Part shown: positions 36,433-49,388 of the stretch, piece by piece | Layout: each line of letters opens with the position of its first letter | Numbering within the stretch: position 1 is the first letter of the stretch | NCBI GenBank assembly: GCA_032622095.1 | Contig: CP136063.1 | Coordinates: 272,423,426-272,487,425, forward strand | DNA length: 64,000 nucleotides | Direction: 5' to 3' | Source: Siphonodentalium dalli | Taxonomy: Eukaryota > Mollusca > Scaphopoda > Gadilida > Siphonodentaliidae | Translations under genes and position numbers: made by a program | The notes under the pieces: generated by a model | What the model was told of the DNA's origin: nothing | The model's input: the letters and a program-made list of their open reading frames with translations, nothing else | Database searches by the model: none

Positions 36433-39400
36433 CAATTCAATTCAATTCAATTTAATAGTAACTCTGGTAATCATAAAAGACATTACAGAGACAATGCATA
36501 TGACACAATTACGTATCATGAATACATGTACATGTATACATACACAGAAAATCATTATGATAAATATTATAATGCATTGATGTCGCGTTTAGTGGGTGTA
36601 TACTTGTTTACTCATCTTAATCAGATAATATATTTACCAATTTATATGGTATATGGTGAGTATCAACGAATTTATATTTACTAATATACATGTGTGTACT
36701 CGAGCACCTACAAATGTGAACGCGCACACATGCGCGTAAGCCTCAGGAGTTTCTGAAAATTTCCAAAATCTTTTTAATAAATACCGAAAGGTTTTTTGTT
36801 TTGAGCTCGCTATTTTGATTGAATAATTGGTTCAACTTCAAAGTGTTTGATCTATTGAAATAGTATGGTTTGATGTATCTTACCCTCAAACCCTTTAATT
36901 TTTCACACTTCAAGATAACGTGGAATTCATCTCCTAGCTATGCGTTACATAATGAGCACTTTCTTTCCGAGTAGTCTCGATTTGTCCATGATCCTTCTTC
37001 GATTGGTAATTTATGATTTCTTGTCCGGAATCTCATGAAAGCGTGTATCATAGATGTATCGCTGGATGACAAATGTTTTTCGCAGACAAAGTTATCTTTC
37101 ACGACTCGATCAAATGTAAATTTGTTTGATACAGTTATTGCGGTTCTCCATTGTTGTGAGTATATATATATCAGTTAGTCTCATTCTGACAGAGTCGCGA
37201 AATTGATTGAGGTTATCGACAAGCTGATAGGTCCAACTGTTACCCATGCCGATTGCGTTAAGGGTCTTATGGTTACAATACACCAAATACAAATTAGTAG
37301 AGTGATTTCCCCTGGGACCCCCAAGCTAGGATCAGCATAAAAAAAATTCTGGCAGCTGAATGGTCAATGATACATGGATGAAAAGTGCACGAAAAAATGC
37401 ACAGATGTGTTTCCCGTCGAGAAACATCAAATATAACCACATGGTAAATGGTTATGGCTGTGCAAGTGGCGAATAATTTATGGGAGGTGTTTGTGTTTTT
37501 TTCGATGTCATTTTTTTCACAATTTTAAGGGTAGTGTGACGTTTGTCAAGCTCCAGTGTGATCTACCATGTTAACAAGTACTTTTTTGCACATTTCTGTG
37601 TGTCTAAAAGGACGTTCTTTAATTTCAAATACTCGTGCAGGGTCAAAGCTTTGCAACGAATATAGGCCAGCGGGATTTGTTAACACTGAGGCCTATGTAA
37701 ATCATTTGGTGTATTGTAACCTATAGTGAAAAATGGTCGTTTTTCAGATTTCTGCTCTGAAACAAGTCCCGTGCTTATTATGCCCATGAAACAAATTGGA
37801 GACATAAAGCACGCGATACGACAGCTTATTTGGCGCCGGAGCCGTCCAATAAAATTACAAATTAACCCCTCTGATGCTATTTCTGCTTCTCGTTGTAGAA
37901 CCGAAAATTACCATTTTCGACATATTTTTGGGCCCAATGGTGTCCCTTTAATGAATGTGAGACCACATTTGTTGGCGTCCGACATCCTAGATGAACGACA
38001 AGGCAGATTTGTCGGGTTTGGGCACGACATGAGAGTAAAGCGTGACGTCAGATGGACCATACCCTAAAATGTGATGCAAAATCGGACCCGATTCGGGTCA
38101 AACTAAGTTGAATTGCCCCTGTTAGATGACAGGTTGACAAAAAAGCCTACCATGGAAGTTTGCAGAAATGGTTCGACTATCCAACGCGCACAAATTTCGG
38201 CCAATAAATATATTCTTGTGACGGGACAATTTTGATTTTCTGTCGATATTTTTCGAAAATTGTGTAGGTGCGCCCAATGTGAAGCCTAAGTGCGCCCAAT
38301 TCGCCTAGCGAATCGTATGGCATATTTTCTGGAAGTGGCATCTACAAGCTATCAGATCGACAACCTGTATGTACATCGTCATTGTTTACTTTGCCAATAT
38401 TCAGCTAAAATGAAAAAAAATTGACATTCAAGTCAAAGTAATTTGTTTGCAAATTCAGCTATGGGTGGTGACAGAAAAGGGTTAATAAAGTAAGAACACA
38501 GACATATTTCGAATAAAATTTATTTATTTTGACGTGGGTATATAAATGGACGCAATATAACATCATTTGGGCGACTTTCTTTACCTTCCAGTGATCACTA
38601 TAGGTTACAATACACCAAATACAAATTAGTAGAGTGATTTCCCCTGGGACCCCCAAGCTAGGATCAGCATAAAAAAATTTCTGGCAGCTGAATGGTCAAT
38701 GATACATGGATGAAAAATGCACGAAAAAATGCACAGATGTGTTTCCCGTCGAGAAACATCAAATATAACCACATGGTAAATGGTTATGGCTGTGCAAGTG
38801 GCGAATAATTTATGGGAGGTGTTTGTGTTTTTTTCGATGTCATTTTTTTCACAATTTTAAGGGTAGTGTGACGTTTGTCAAGCTCCAGTGTGATCTACCA
38901 TGTTAACAAGTACTTTTTTGCACATTTCTGTGTGTCTAAAAGGACGTTCTTTAATTTCAAATACTCGTGCAGGGTCAAAGCTTTGCAACGAATATAGGCC
39001 AGCGGGATTTGTTAACACTGAGGCCTATGTAAATCATTTGGTGTATTGTAACCTATAGTGAAAAATGGTCGTTTTTCAGATTTCTGCTCTGAAACAAGTC
39101 CCGTGCTTATTATGCCCATGAAACAAATTGGAGACATAAAGCACGCGATACGACAGCTTATTTGGCGCCGGAGCCGTCCAATAAAATTACAAATTAACCC
39201 CTCTGATGCTATTTCTGCTTCTCGTTGTAGAACCGAAAATTACCATTTTCGACATATTTTTGGGCCCAATGGTGTCCCTTTAATGAATGTGAGACCACAT
39301 TTGTTGGCGTCCGACATCCTAGATGAACGACAAGGCAGATTTGTCGGGTTTGGGCACGACATGAGAGTAAAGCGTGACGTCAGATGGACCATACCCTAAA

Positions 39401-42217
39401 ATGTGATGCAAAATCGGACCCGATTCGGGTCAAACTAAGTTGAATTGCCCCTGTTAGATGACAGGTTGACAAAAAAGCCTACCATGGAAGTTTGCAGAAA
39501 TGGTTCGACTATCCAACGCGCACAAATTTCGGCCAATAAATATATTCTTGTGACGGGACAATTTTGATTTTCTGTCGATATTTTTCGAAAATTGTGTAGG
39601 TGCGCCCAATGTGAAGCCTAAGTGCGCCCAATTCGCCTAGCGAATCGTATGGCATATTTTCTGGAAGTGGCATCTACAAGCTATCAGATCGACAACCTGT
39701 ATGTACATCGTCATTGTTTACTTTGCCAATATTCAGCTAAAATGAAAAAAAATTGACATTCAAGTCAAAGTAATTTGTTTGCAAATTCAGCTATGGGTGG
39801 TGACAGAAAAGGGTTAATTAAGTAAGAACACAGACATATTTCGAATAAAATTTATTTATTTTGACGTGGGTATATAAATGGACGCAATATAACATCATTT
39901 GGGCGACTTTCTTTACCTTCCAGTGATCACTATAGGTTACAATACACCAAATACAAATTAGTAGAGTGATTTCCCCTGGGACCCCCAAGCTAGGATCAGC
40001 ATAAAAAAAATTCTGGCAGCTGAATGGTCAATGATACATGGATGAAAAGTGCACGAAAAAATGCACAGATGTGTTTCCCGTCGAGAAACATCAAATATAA
40101 CCACATGGTAAATGGTTATGGCTGTGCAAGTGGCGAATAATTTATGGGAGGTGTTTGTGTTTTTTTCGATGTCATTTTTTTCACAATTTTAAGGGTAGTG
40201 TGACGTTTGTCAAGCTCCAGTGTGATCTACCATGTTAACAAGTACTTGTTTGCACATTTCTGTGTGTCTAAAAGGACGTTCTTTAATTTCAAATACTCGT
40301 GCAGGGTCAAAGCTTTGCAACGAATATAGGCCAGCGGGATTTGTTAACACTGAGGCCTATGTAAATCATTTGGTGTATTGTAACCTTATGCTGCCCAGCA
40401 ATCCATGGGAACTTCTTATTATCATAATAAGACATCAGCATAGTATAATACAATGCGAGTTGCGTTCCATTTGTCGTCATTGCGTTGAGCTTGTCCCAAT
40501 AAGACAAGTAACATGTTTTTATTCTTACTCATATGGGACACATGCCAAGTTCTCCACATATGGATGCACTAGGTGTAGATTTTTTAAGCTTTAAGGTGTA
40601 TTTCAAAAACCAAATTTCGAGTTTATCAAAACATGTCGTGTTTTCGTGTCACCAGACCTTGGCTCCATATGTCATGATTGGGATAAAATCGATTTGTCAT
40701 ATATGTCACGGGTTGTGGCTATCGTTAGTTTATTCACGCGTACTTTATTAAGGAGGGCGTACATTGCCACTCTAGCACTTTTAGTCCTTGTGTTTTTTTC
40801 TAGTGTGAATAGTCCATTTTAATGGAATGTCGTACCTAGGTATTTGTAACTATCTACTATCTTCAGTTCATGTCCAATTATTGAAAATTTCCCGCTATTC
40901 AGACTTTTGGTTTTTCGTCCAAATATAAGTATCTTGGTTTTCGATGTATTGACATTTAATTTCCACGTGTTGCAATATACCGAAAATTTATCAAGCATGT
41001 TATGTAAGCTGTCACGTGAGTTATCGAGGAGTACAGTGTCATCTGCATAATTAAGAGAACTAGTTTTAAGTAAAGTCCGGTATCAAATTATTCTGGAACT
41101 TTAATATCGATTCCATTGGATCCATGCTCGCGAAGGTGATTTTAAAAATCGTTTAGGTAAATTGCAAATAGTATCGGCGAAAGACTTGCTCCTTGTCATA
41201 GGCCAATTTTGTTTGGAAAACAAATCTGAATCTTCGTTCCCAATGCGTACACAAAGCTTGATATCATTATACATTGATCGTATAACATCTAAGAGTTTAC
41301 CTTCAATTTTATGGCTAATAAGCTTTTTCCAAAGCGCTGCTCTCCAGACGGAATCAAACGCTTTAGAAAAATCTATAAAGGCACAGTATAATGTCTGCTT
41401 ATTATGTTTCAAGATTTGTGATAAAGAGTAAAGTGAAAATATGTGATCAATTTGGAATATCCTTTGCGGAATCCCGCATGGCATTTTGATTGTAAGTCAT
41501 TATTACTGAGAAATGAGCTAATTCGTTCACTAACAATGCTAACAAATATTTTTGAGATATAACTTAAAAGAGTTATCTTCCTGTAATTATTAGGGTCGGT
41601 AGATTCTCCCGTCCCTTTAAAGAGTAGTCGTATAATTCCAGTTCTCCAGCTTTCTGGTACTATTCCGGTGTTTAAAATCAAATTAAAATATTTTTGAATC
41701 GTGATTCCAAAAATATCAAGAGCCCCTTTAAGATAGTCGTTTGTATTATTGTCGTATCCGGGCGCTTTTCCAACTTTAAGACTTTGAACGCCTTTTCTTT
41801 TTCAGAAACTGTTATTTCTGCATTTAGAGGCGATGTGTCAATATCGTTAATATTCATGTGTTTATCTTCGACTATCTCGGTTTCTCTAGGTATTTCAGTT
41901 GAAAAAAATCTTCAAATCTTCAAACTTCCGGTGTTGGTTTGTCGGCTCTGCTGGTGTCCAGTTTTTTTAATAAATTACCAAAAGTCTTTGCTTGATCGGA
42001 CACGAAGGCTGTGTATTTCAGAGCTTACTTTTCTGTTATATTGATGTCGGCTTGATGAAATCTTTTCTTTTTATTTTTTGCGGCTATCTAATAATATATG
42101 TTTATTCGTAGTTGTAGGGTTTTTCTTAAAAGTCTTCCTTGCTTTGCGGTAAAGTGTTCGTGTGGATCTACAGTCGCGTGTGAACCATGGGCTCACATAT
42201 TTCCATGGGCTCAATAT
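36433..42217 (-). pseudogene. LINE pseudogene, duplicate copy
   Basis: Copy of the LINE at 24,511-30,295, carrying the same truncation, stops, YADD loop (minus strand, around 41,038-41,049) and zinc knuckle, and split by the same insertion at the same site. It was duplicated after the composite inserted. Confidence 0.9.
37271..40385. mobile_element. X-Y-X-Y-X composite element, duplicate copy
   Basis: X blocks are at 37,271-37,721, 38,603-39,053 and 39,935-40,385. Y blocks are at 37,722-38,602 and 39,054-39,934. The Y1-versus-Y2 differences of copy 1 recur here for the poly-A/T context and AATAAAG/AATTAAG, so the X-Y amplification predates the 11.9-kb duplication. The 113-codon frame is at 37,726-38,067 and 39,058-39,399. 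Confidence 0.9.
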
Positions 42218-43050
42218 CGTATATTATATACCCATGATTGTAATTATAGTATATAAACTATATTGGTTTCGCGAATAATCAACTCTGAGTGTTGTTAAAA
42301 TAACAATAACAACCATCACATAATTAACGAACCGGTGGCCGACTCGGCCATCTCTGACCACAACCCTCAGTGGGCTGCAGAACGAAAAATGTATGTAAAA
42401 GTTGAAATATAAGACTTACAAATTATCTTTTTTATTTCTTTTATTTTTAATTGACATAGCTTGTCACAAACCAAAAATCAACATTGTTGACATAATAATG
42501 TAAAGGACAATAAACGAAATTGAAATTTCCAACTACACCTTTTAGTGGACTCGGCCTCCAGGTTCCAGTTCGATTTTTAAATCCGTCCCAAACATTCCCA
42601 TTTCTATAAATACTCCCCCCCCCCCCGTGCGCCAGGCGAAACAAAACACTGTATTATTATATACACGCGGAGCGCGAAATAATGCACACGGCACTCCGTG
42701 ATATATACGAGGGCAGGCGTGGTATAAAGAGTCCCAAAAGTGATGATGTGCGTGTCAGGAATGTGTCAGGGTGCTTAATGCCTAACAAACAGTTACGCCA
42801 ACTTCACAAAACGTGTATATAGTCATGATGCGATGTATTGATGAATAATATAGTGCTTTACAAGTTGTACTGCTTTTGTCATGGCGGGGTCTTGGTAGTA
42901 GGGATTTGGTTACCGAAAACAATTATATATACTATACTATTATGTATATTTAGTAGACAGAAGGCATGCAGCAATACCTTCTATAAACTAACTTGGGCAA
43001 CGATAAAGGGCTTGCAACTGAAAATATGGAATGCATGTAAAAACCACAAG

Positions 43051-43895
43051 TGTGAAAATACGGGGTGTATATGACGCAAAGACAATCAAAACGATTTGAT
43101 TATTTAATTACTACAAAGTCAATAATGTTCAATCGTCGGCACCTGGCTTCTTCCTAGTTGTGTTCGTCTTCCTGTCGTCTGTTCGGGTTAGGGTCTTCTT
43201 GCGTCCTCATAAGTTGGGCGTGTCTGCTTGTCATCTGCGTGGTTGAGTTCCAGTTGAGTTCGTCGGCCTGTCGTCTGTGTGGTTGCTATCGGGTGGTGTT
43301 CGTCGTCCTGTCGTCTGCTCTTCTTCTCCGTCGGCGCATCAGTGAGGTGTTGTTAGAAATATAAGATTGTAATGTTTACCTTGCATTCCTATCCATGGCT
43401 GCTCGTCAAGGCTCCTAGCCTTCTCATGCGTGTCCGAGAGTTATTGGTAGCTGCTGGGAAGTTGGTTAGAACTGAGTAATGGGTGTCGGTTTTTTCCTTC
43501 TTACTAAATACACAGAGGGTATTAATGACAGCCCAGTGCACATTCACGGCGCATCAATTCTAGGCGTACCTAGGGTAATCGGGCGATCGTCATTTTCCTA
43601 TGCGTCCTTTAGATTGCTCATTTCGTCCATCGCGCTGCATTGGGTTTCAATAGCCTTCTTCTGGATATACCTAGGATAGCTTATCCGCAAATTGTGCTGT
43701 GTACTTCTGAATCTTCATGCTGCATTAGCTTTCTACTTCAGGTGGTCCAAACTGTTGTTAGCGTGTCGAACATCCTGCCTTCGTATAGTTAACAGGGGCG
43801 CGCCGATATATATGGTGAATCGAGCGGCCCCTATGAACTAAAGCTTGTCTGCTTTCTTGGGTTGAAAGTTATATCCCTGGGGTTGTCTTGGTACA
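43051..43895 (+). mobile_element. Putative solo LTR, duplicate copy
   Basis: Same insert as at 31,130-31,974, with the same CAAG flanks and one visible substitution (CTCCTGCG versus CTCATGCG near 43,425). Confidence 0.65.
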
Positions 43896-44064
43896 CAAGG
43901 GGACTACGCATTATGGTGGAACTTTTGTTTTTCTGCATTTCCAATTATGGGTATATATTGGTTTCGCTAACGATCAACTTTGAATCTTGTTAAAATAACA
44001 ATAACAGCAATCACCTAATTAACGAACCGGCGGCCGACTCGGCCATCTCTGACCACAACCCTTA

Positions 44065-45478
44065 GGCCCGTTCCAAACGACGGATTTTTGTCGACTCGAA
44101 TCTAATTGTATTAAATCCGTCGGTGATGCGTCTGCGGTCGATTTTGTTACAGACGGACGCATCTTTGTCGCGTCGAATCTAATACATCGGTCGATTTACT
44201 TAAAGGTGGATGCCCGGTTACCGTCAAAAATTGGTCACGCGTAGATATAGAGGCCTATATATACCGGTATATGTTATACATATATATACTAAAATACAGT
44301 ATAAATTATGTATATATATATATATATATGCGCGACTGCAGCGCGAATATATGTGCTCATGTATATGAGGATGTATATAGTACATACATATATATAATAC
44401 ACTATAATAGGCGCTACAAATAAATGTTATATCGTGCAACCAATTGCAATCTTTGTGTATACCATGCATGTAAATACCGGTATACAAGAATTATTATAAA
44501 TCAGAGACTACCACCCCCAACCCCTTATAATAAGGAATACCGGAATATAAAAATTAATTATTATAAATCATAGGCTACCATCCTATATTCTTGTTATAAG
44601 GAATACCGGTATCTATGAATATTATAAATCATAGGCTACTATCCCTACCCCTCATAATAAGTAACACCGGTATATATAAATTATTATAAATCATAGGCTA
44701 CCACTCTGCCCCTTATAATAAGTAAGACCGGAATATATTAATTATTATAAATAAGAGGTTACCACCCATATACCCATCATAACAAGTAATGCCGGTATAT
44801 ATGAATTGTTATAAATCAGTGGTACCACCCTACCCCTTATAATAAGTAATACCGGTATATATTAATTTGTATACATCAGGGACTACCACCCCTATCCCTT
44901 ACAATAAGGAATATCGGTCTATATGAATTATTATAAATCAGTTGCTACAACCCATATCCCTTATACCGGTATATATGAATTATTATAAATCATTGATAAT
45001 ATATCCATTATAAGATGTGAGTCAGTGACATGCCATGTTCGTTGAGAAGTCAAACTACCATAATAATTAAAATTTTCACAATGTTACCTAAGCAATTCTT
45101 ATAGATATATCTTTCTTTATAACAAAGAGAGCGTGCGACAAATGACGTCATGTGGGTATTTCCGCAGATAAGGGGAACTCCCTGATTATTATACCGTTAT
45201 CATATCATTATCATATCATTTGCATTCGTTATTCGGCAACTTTCGGCTCTTCTCGTCACATGTATTAGATTCGAGTCGACAAAAATCCGTCGTTTGAAAC
45301 CAAGACGGATTTCAGACGCATCACCGACGAAGATTCGTCTGAATTGGACGGAGATTCGTCTGTGGTGCGTCTGACACGGATCTAATTGTTTCAAACGTCG
45401 CATTTTAGACGCATTTAATACAATTGTGGGTCTGGTATTAGATTCGAGTCGACAAAAATCCGTCGTTTGGAACGGGCC
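44065..45478. mobile_element. PIF/Harbinger-like element, duplicate copy
   Basis: Same element as 32,144-33,557 with TTA flanks at 44,062-44,064 and 45,479-45,481 and the same internal minisatellite. Only one or two base differences were noticed. Confidence 0.88.
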
Positions 45479-45481
45479 TTA

Positions 45482-47194
45482 GTGGGCTGCAGAACGAAAA
45501 TGTATGTACAAGTTGAAATACAAGACTTACAAATTATCTTTTTTATTTCTTTTATTTGTAATTGACATAGCTTGTCACAAACCAAAAATCAACATTGTTG
45601 ACATAATAATGTAAAGGACAATAAACGAAATTGAAATTTCCAACTACACCTTTTAGTGGACTCGGCCTCCAGGTTCCAGTTCGATTTTTAAATCCGTCCC
45701 AAACATTCCCATTTCTATAAATACCCCCCCCCCCCGTGCGCCCAGGCGAAACAAAACTCTGTATTATTATATACACGCGGAGCGCGAAATAATGCACACG
45801 GCACTCCGTGATATATACGAGGGCAGGCGTGGTATAAATAGTCCCAAAAGTGATGCTGTGTGTGTCAGGAATGTGGCAGGGTGCTCAATGACTAACAAAC
45901 AGTTACGCCAACTTCACAAAACGTGTATATAGTCATGATGCGACGTATTGATAAATAATATAGTGCTTTACAAGTTGTACTGCTTGTGTCATGGCGGGGT
46001 CTTGGTAGTAGGGATTTGGTTAATCTGTGCCATTGATATATCACATACGTATACGACTCTACCGAAAATATTATTTATACTATACTATTATGTATATTTA
46101 GTAGACAGAAGGCATGCAAAATTACCTTCTATAAACTAACTTGGGCAATCATAAAGGGCTTGCAAATGAAAATATGGAATGTATGTAAATACTACAATAG
46201 GACTACGCATTATGGTGGTACTTTTGTTTTTCTGCATTTCCAAGTATGGGTACCAATGGAATTTTTTGAATTATTTCGGATTGGTTCAGTGTATTTTGAA
46301 ATTATAATAACCACTTGCCATAACACGTAACTGATACAGCCATTATGTTTAAACGGGCATGTCTAATTCTTGCTTCCAAATGTTTCTACGTACTGTGGAA
46401 GGATGTTTAAGATAGGTTAACGAATACACGAAATATTGTTTCTATCCTATCAGGAATAGACTAACACCGAACGCTATTTTCTGCTCCATACCGTCCACAT
46501 GGCTGTTATTTGTTTGGGACTCGGAACTGTGTTCAAATTTTGTATGTTTTACGACTTCAACGCGTCTCTCTGGGACACATACTGGAGTAGAAAGTTAGTT
46601 AAATAATTTATCGACAAACTCCTGTATCGGGGGAAAACAGCGGATATCATTAATAATGCGATTTGGTGTGGCTTTAAAGATGATGCACTTCTTCCCTTTC
46701 ATCATATTTCAGCAGCTGCGATGGGGCTGGGTGTTGCTATATCACATTCAATTGCAATGTATTGAAAAAAGTGATAAAATATCAAAGTGCGATCTGAGAG
46801 GATACTAAGGGATTTGGGTCAGTGTTTATTAAACTGTGCTACTGTGACATTCGAATCATCTAATAACTGTATCATATGAATTTTTCCAGCTGGAAACAGT
46901 AATAATCAACATCTATTTGACCGAGTGTCCACTGGTTCTGTCAAATTATGAAGGTATATTTCAAACGAAACAAGCAATACGCAACCATTCTACGTGACAC
47001 AGATCACAGCGGTAGAAAACATATTATATATTTTTTATTTCTCATGAAAAGGAACCCCGCTCGTAAAACAGTCGTGTTCGTGTGATTTGCGAAATAAATT
47101 GAAAATGTGTTCCGGCTACCCACTAGCTCTTACTCGTTTGTGGCAGGCTACCATCAATCATAACAAGAAAACCAATTTCAGAAATGGTAACGCG
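45482..47194. repeat. C-F-B unit of the 1.74-kb tandem repeat
   Basis: C starts at GTGGGCTGCAG (45,482), inverted F lies at about 46,427-46,685, and B runs 46,800-47,194. The next C anchor is at 47,224, giving a 1,742-bp period. B here is shortened: sequence between TTGAAAATG and TTCCGGCTACCCACTAGC (47,107) is missing relative to 24,000-24,390. The uninterrupted B-C junction (GAAATGGTAACGCGCTCTCGG) is an empty site for the LINE. Confidence 0.85.
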
Positions 47195-48404
47195 CTCTCG
47201 GCCGTCTCCGACCACAACCCTCAGTGGGCTGCAGAACGATAAATGTCTATACAAGTTGAAATATAAGACTTACAAATTATCTTTTTCATTTCTTTTATTT
47301 GTAATTGACATAGCTTGTCATAAACAAAACTCAACATTATAGACGTAATACTGTAAAGGACAATAAACGAAATTGAAATTCCCAACTACACCTTTTACCG
47401 GACTCGGCGTCCGGGTTCCAATTCGACTTTTAAATCCGTCCCAAACATTCCCATTTATATAAATACCCCCCCCCCCCCGTGCGCCCAGTAGAAACAAGAA
47501 TCTCTACATTAGTATATATAAACGCGGAGCGCGAAATAATGCACTCGGCACTCCATATATACGATGGCCGGCGTGGTATAATGAGTCCCAAAAGTGATGC
47601 TGTGCGTGTCAGGAATGTGGCAGGGTGCTTAATGCCTAACAAACAGTTACGCCAACTTCACAAAACGTGTATATAGTCATGGTGCGATGTATTGATGAAT
47701 AATATAGTGCTTTACGAATACTGATTGTGTCATGACGGGGTCTTCGACGTAGGGATGTGGTTAATCTGTGGCATTGATATAGCACATACGTATACGACTA
47801 TTCCGAAAATAATTATATATACTATACTATTATGTATATTTAGTAGACAGAAGGCATGCACAAATACCTTCTATATACTAACTTGGGCAATCATAAAGGG
47901 GTTGCACATGAAAATATGGAATGTATGTAAATACTACAAAGGGGACTGTGCATATGGTGGTAATTTTGTTTTTCTGAATTTCCAATTATAGGTACCAATG
48001 GAATTTTTTGAATTATTTCGGATTGCTTCTGTGCATTTTGAAATTCTAATAACCACTTGCCACAAATACACGTCACAGATACGGCCATTATGTTTAAACG
48101 GACATGTCTCATTCGAGCTTCCAAATTGTCTACTTAATGTGGAAGGATGTATAAGATAGGTTGACGAATAAACGAAATATTGTTTCTACCATATCAGGAA
48201 TAGCCACGGAACGCTCTTTTCTGTTCCACACCGTGCACGTGGCTGTAATTTGTTTGGGACTCAGAACTGTGTTCAAATTTTGTATGTTTTACGACTTCAG
48301 TGCGTCTTTCTGGGTCAAATTCTGGCGTTAAATTATTTATCGACCAACTCCAATCTCGGGAAAAACGCAAGAGCGAATATTATTAATAATGTTATTTGGG
48401 GAGG
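47195..48404. repeat. Modules C and F of the next 1.74-kb unit
   Basis: C (47,195-48,180) has a 13-base C tract at 47,466 and lacks the duplication-specific differences. F (about 48,185-48,404) is inverted and is cut at TTTGGGGAGGCT by the LTR element. The unit resumes at GGCTTTAAAGATGATGCG (50,126). Confidence 0.82.
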
Positions 48405-48728
48405 CTGTCAGAGTGCTTATTTTGGACAATTATGACATTGTTTATCTACATTGATTTTGCCTGTATCAGAGGTTCGTTTATATAGTATTGGCGTTAAGTT
48501 CGTTTCTTTGTTAGATTAGGCTTTCTCGAAATTACAACATTTCTTTGTATTAATCACCTGGCTATTCTTATGCAACTTGTTAATTCTTGCCCAAGCATGT
48601 GCTCATTAATTACCATTCATCGCACGTGTTCTTAGCTTTACTTTTAATAATGACTTATTTGACGAACTGTTAATGCCATTGTGGTGATTGGATAATTTAT
48701 AATTTCCCCAACTGCAACGCAACGTTCC

Positions 48729-49034
48729 ATGAAGAAAAGAAGAATGACGCAGCCGATACCCGAAAACATCATTGACATCCTGAACACGTTCGAGTTTCTG
48801 AACCATCGACTCGACTGGAGCCTAAAGACGGAGAACGGAGACGTGTCGCTCTCACTCAACTGCAAGAAGGTAACACGAAAATGTAAGTCTGCATCGAACC
48901 TACTCAGAGACCGAATTCGCATGGAGGATTTTATCCAAAAGAAGGAGAAGATATCGATTAATTGTACCAGTGTAGCTGCGACACATTCCGATATGATCGT
49001 TTCGGAATCGGTGAGTACACATACTCAAGTTTAA
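48729..49034 (+). pseudogene. Possible gag-region remnant of the LTR element
   Basis: A 101-codon ATG frame rich in Lys/Arg contains MTQPIPENIIDILNTFEFL, LDWSLKTENGDVSLSL and LLRDRIRMEDFI. The WSL...VSL...RDR pattern resembles a short basic segment seen near the N-terminus of polyproteins of some invertebrate Gypsy elements. That resemblance is from memory and weak. Its position just after the 5' LTR fragment favours a gag-side remnant over a host exon. Confidence 0.35.
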
Positions 49035-49199
49035 AAAAAAACTGATATTGGTATCACGGTTTCGCCATCGACACCTAGTGTAAATAGTGCTATCCAAACG
49101 ATGCCGGACTCCGTAGTTTAGAAACACGATTCGTCAACGGAGCAGCTTTCGGCATCATTACAATTCCAATCTAAAATCATCGACATCGTTCACAAGAAA

Positions 49200-49388
49200 G
49201 AATCACCGACAGCTAAACCTCTTCAACATTCCCAGTCAGTTAAGGTGACTGAAAAAGTTGTTCGAAAACGGCTGCACAAGGACCAACCACACTATCTTAT
49301 CAAGTGGAGAGGACTCCCAGCAACTAGAAACACATGGGTATATAGAGATGATTTGGACTTTGAAGCGATGTGCTACATAATTATATGA
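49200..49388 (+). pseudogene. Chromodomain remnant (Gypsy integrase C-terminus)
   Basis: The open frame to TGA at 49,386-49,388 reads VTEKVVRKRLHKDQPHYLIK, then WRGLPATRNTWVYRDDL. It matches the chromodomain core: a KIV/KVV strand, then the aromatic Y-L-x-K-W, then G and N-T-W with acidic residues after. In chromodomain Gypsy elements this fold sits at the end of integrase and directs insertion, often by reading histone methylation. Everything upstream of it in pol is missing here. The predicted aromatic positions (Y and W) are present. Confidence 0.75.

Larger units (their letters stand above)
35167..47088. repeat. 11,922-bp tandem segmental duplication, copy 2
   Basis: This is the second copy, with all insertions at the same relative positions. 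By eye about 8 substitutions separate the first ~10.3 kb from copy 1, but about 13 separate the last ~1.6 kb (45,482-47,088 versus 33,561-35,166). Poly-C lengths also differ. Confidence 0.95.

Noticed and set aside
48729-49034. Independent host gene
   Set aside because: It sits between an LTR fragment and a chromodomain remnant, has no exon-like continuation, and is better read as part of the defective LTR element.
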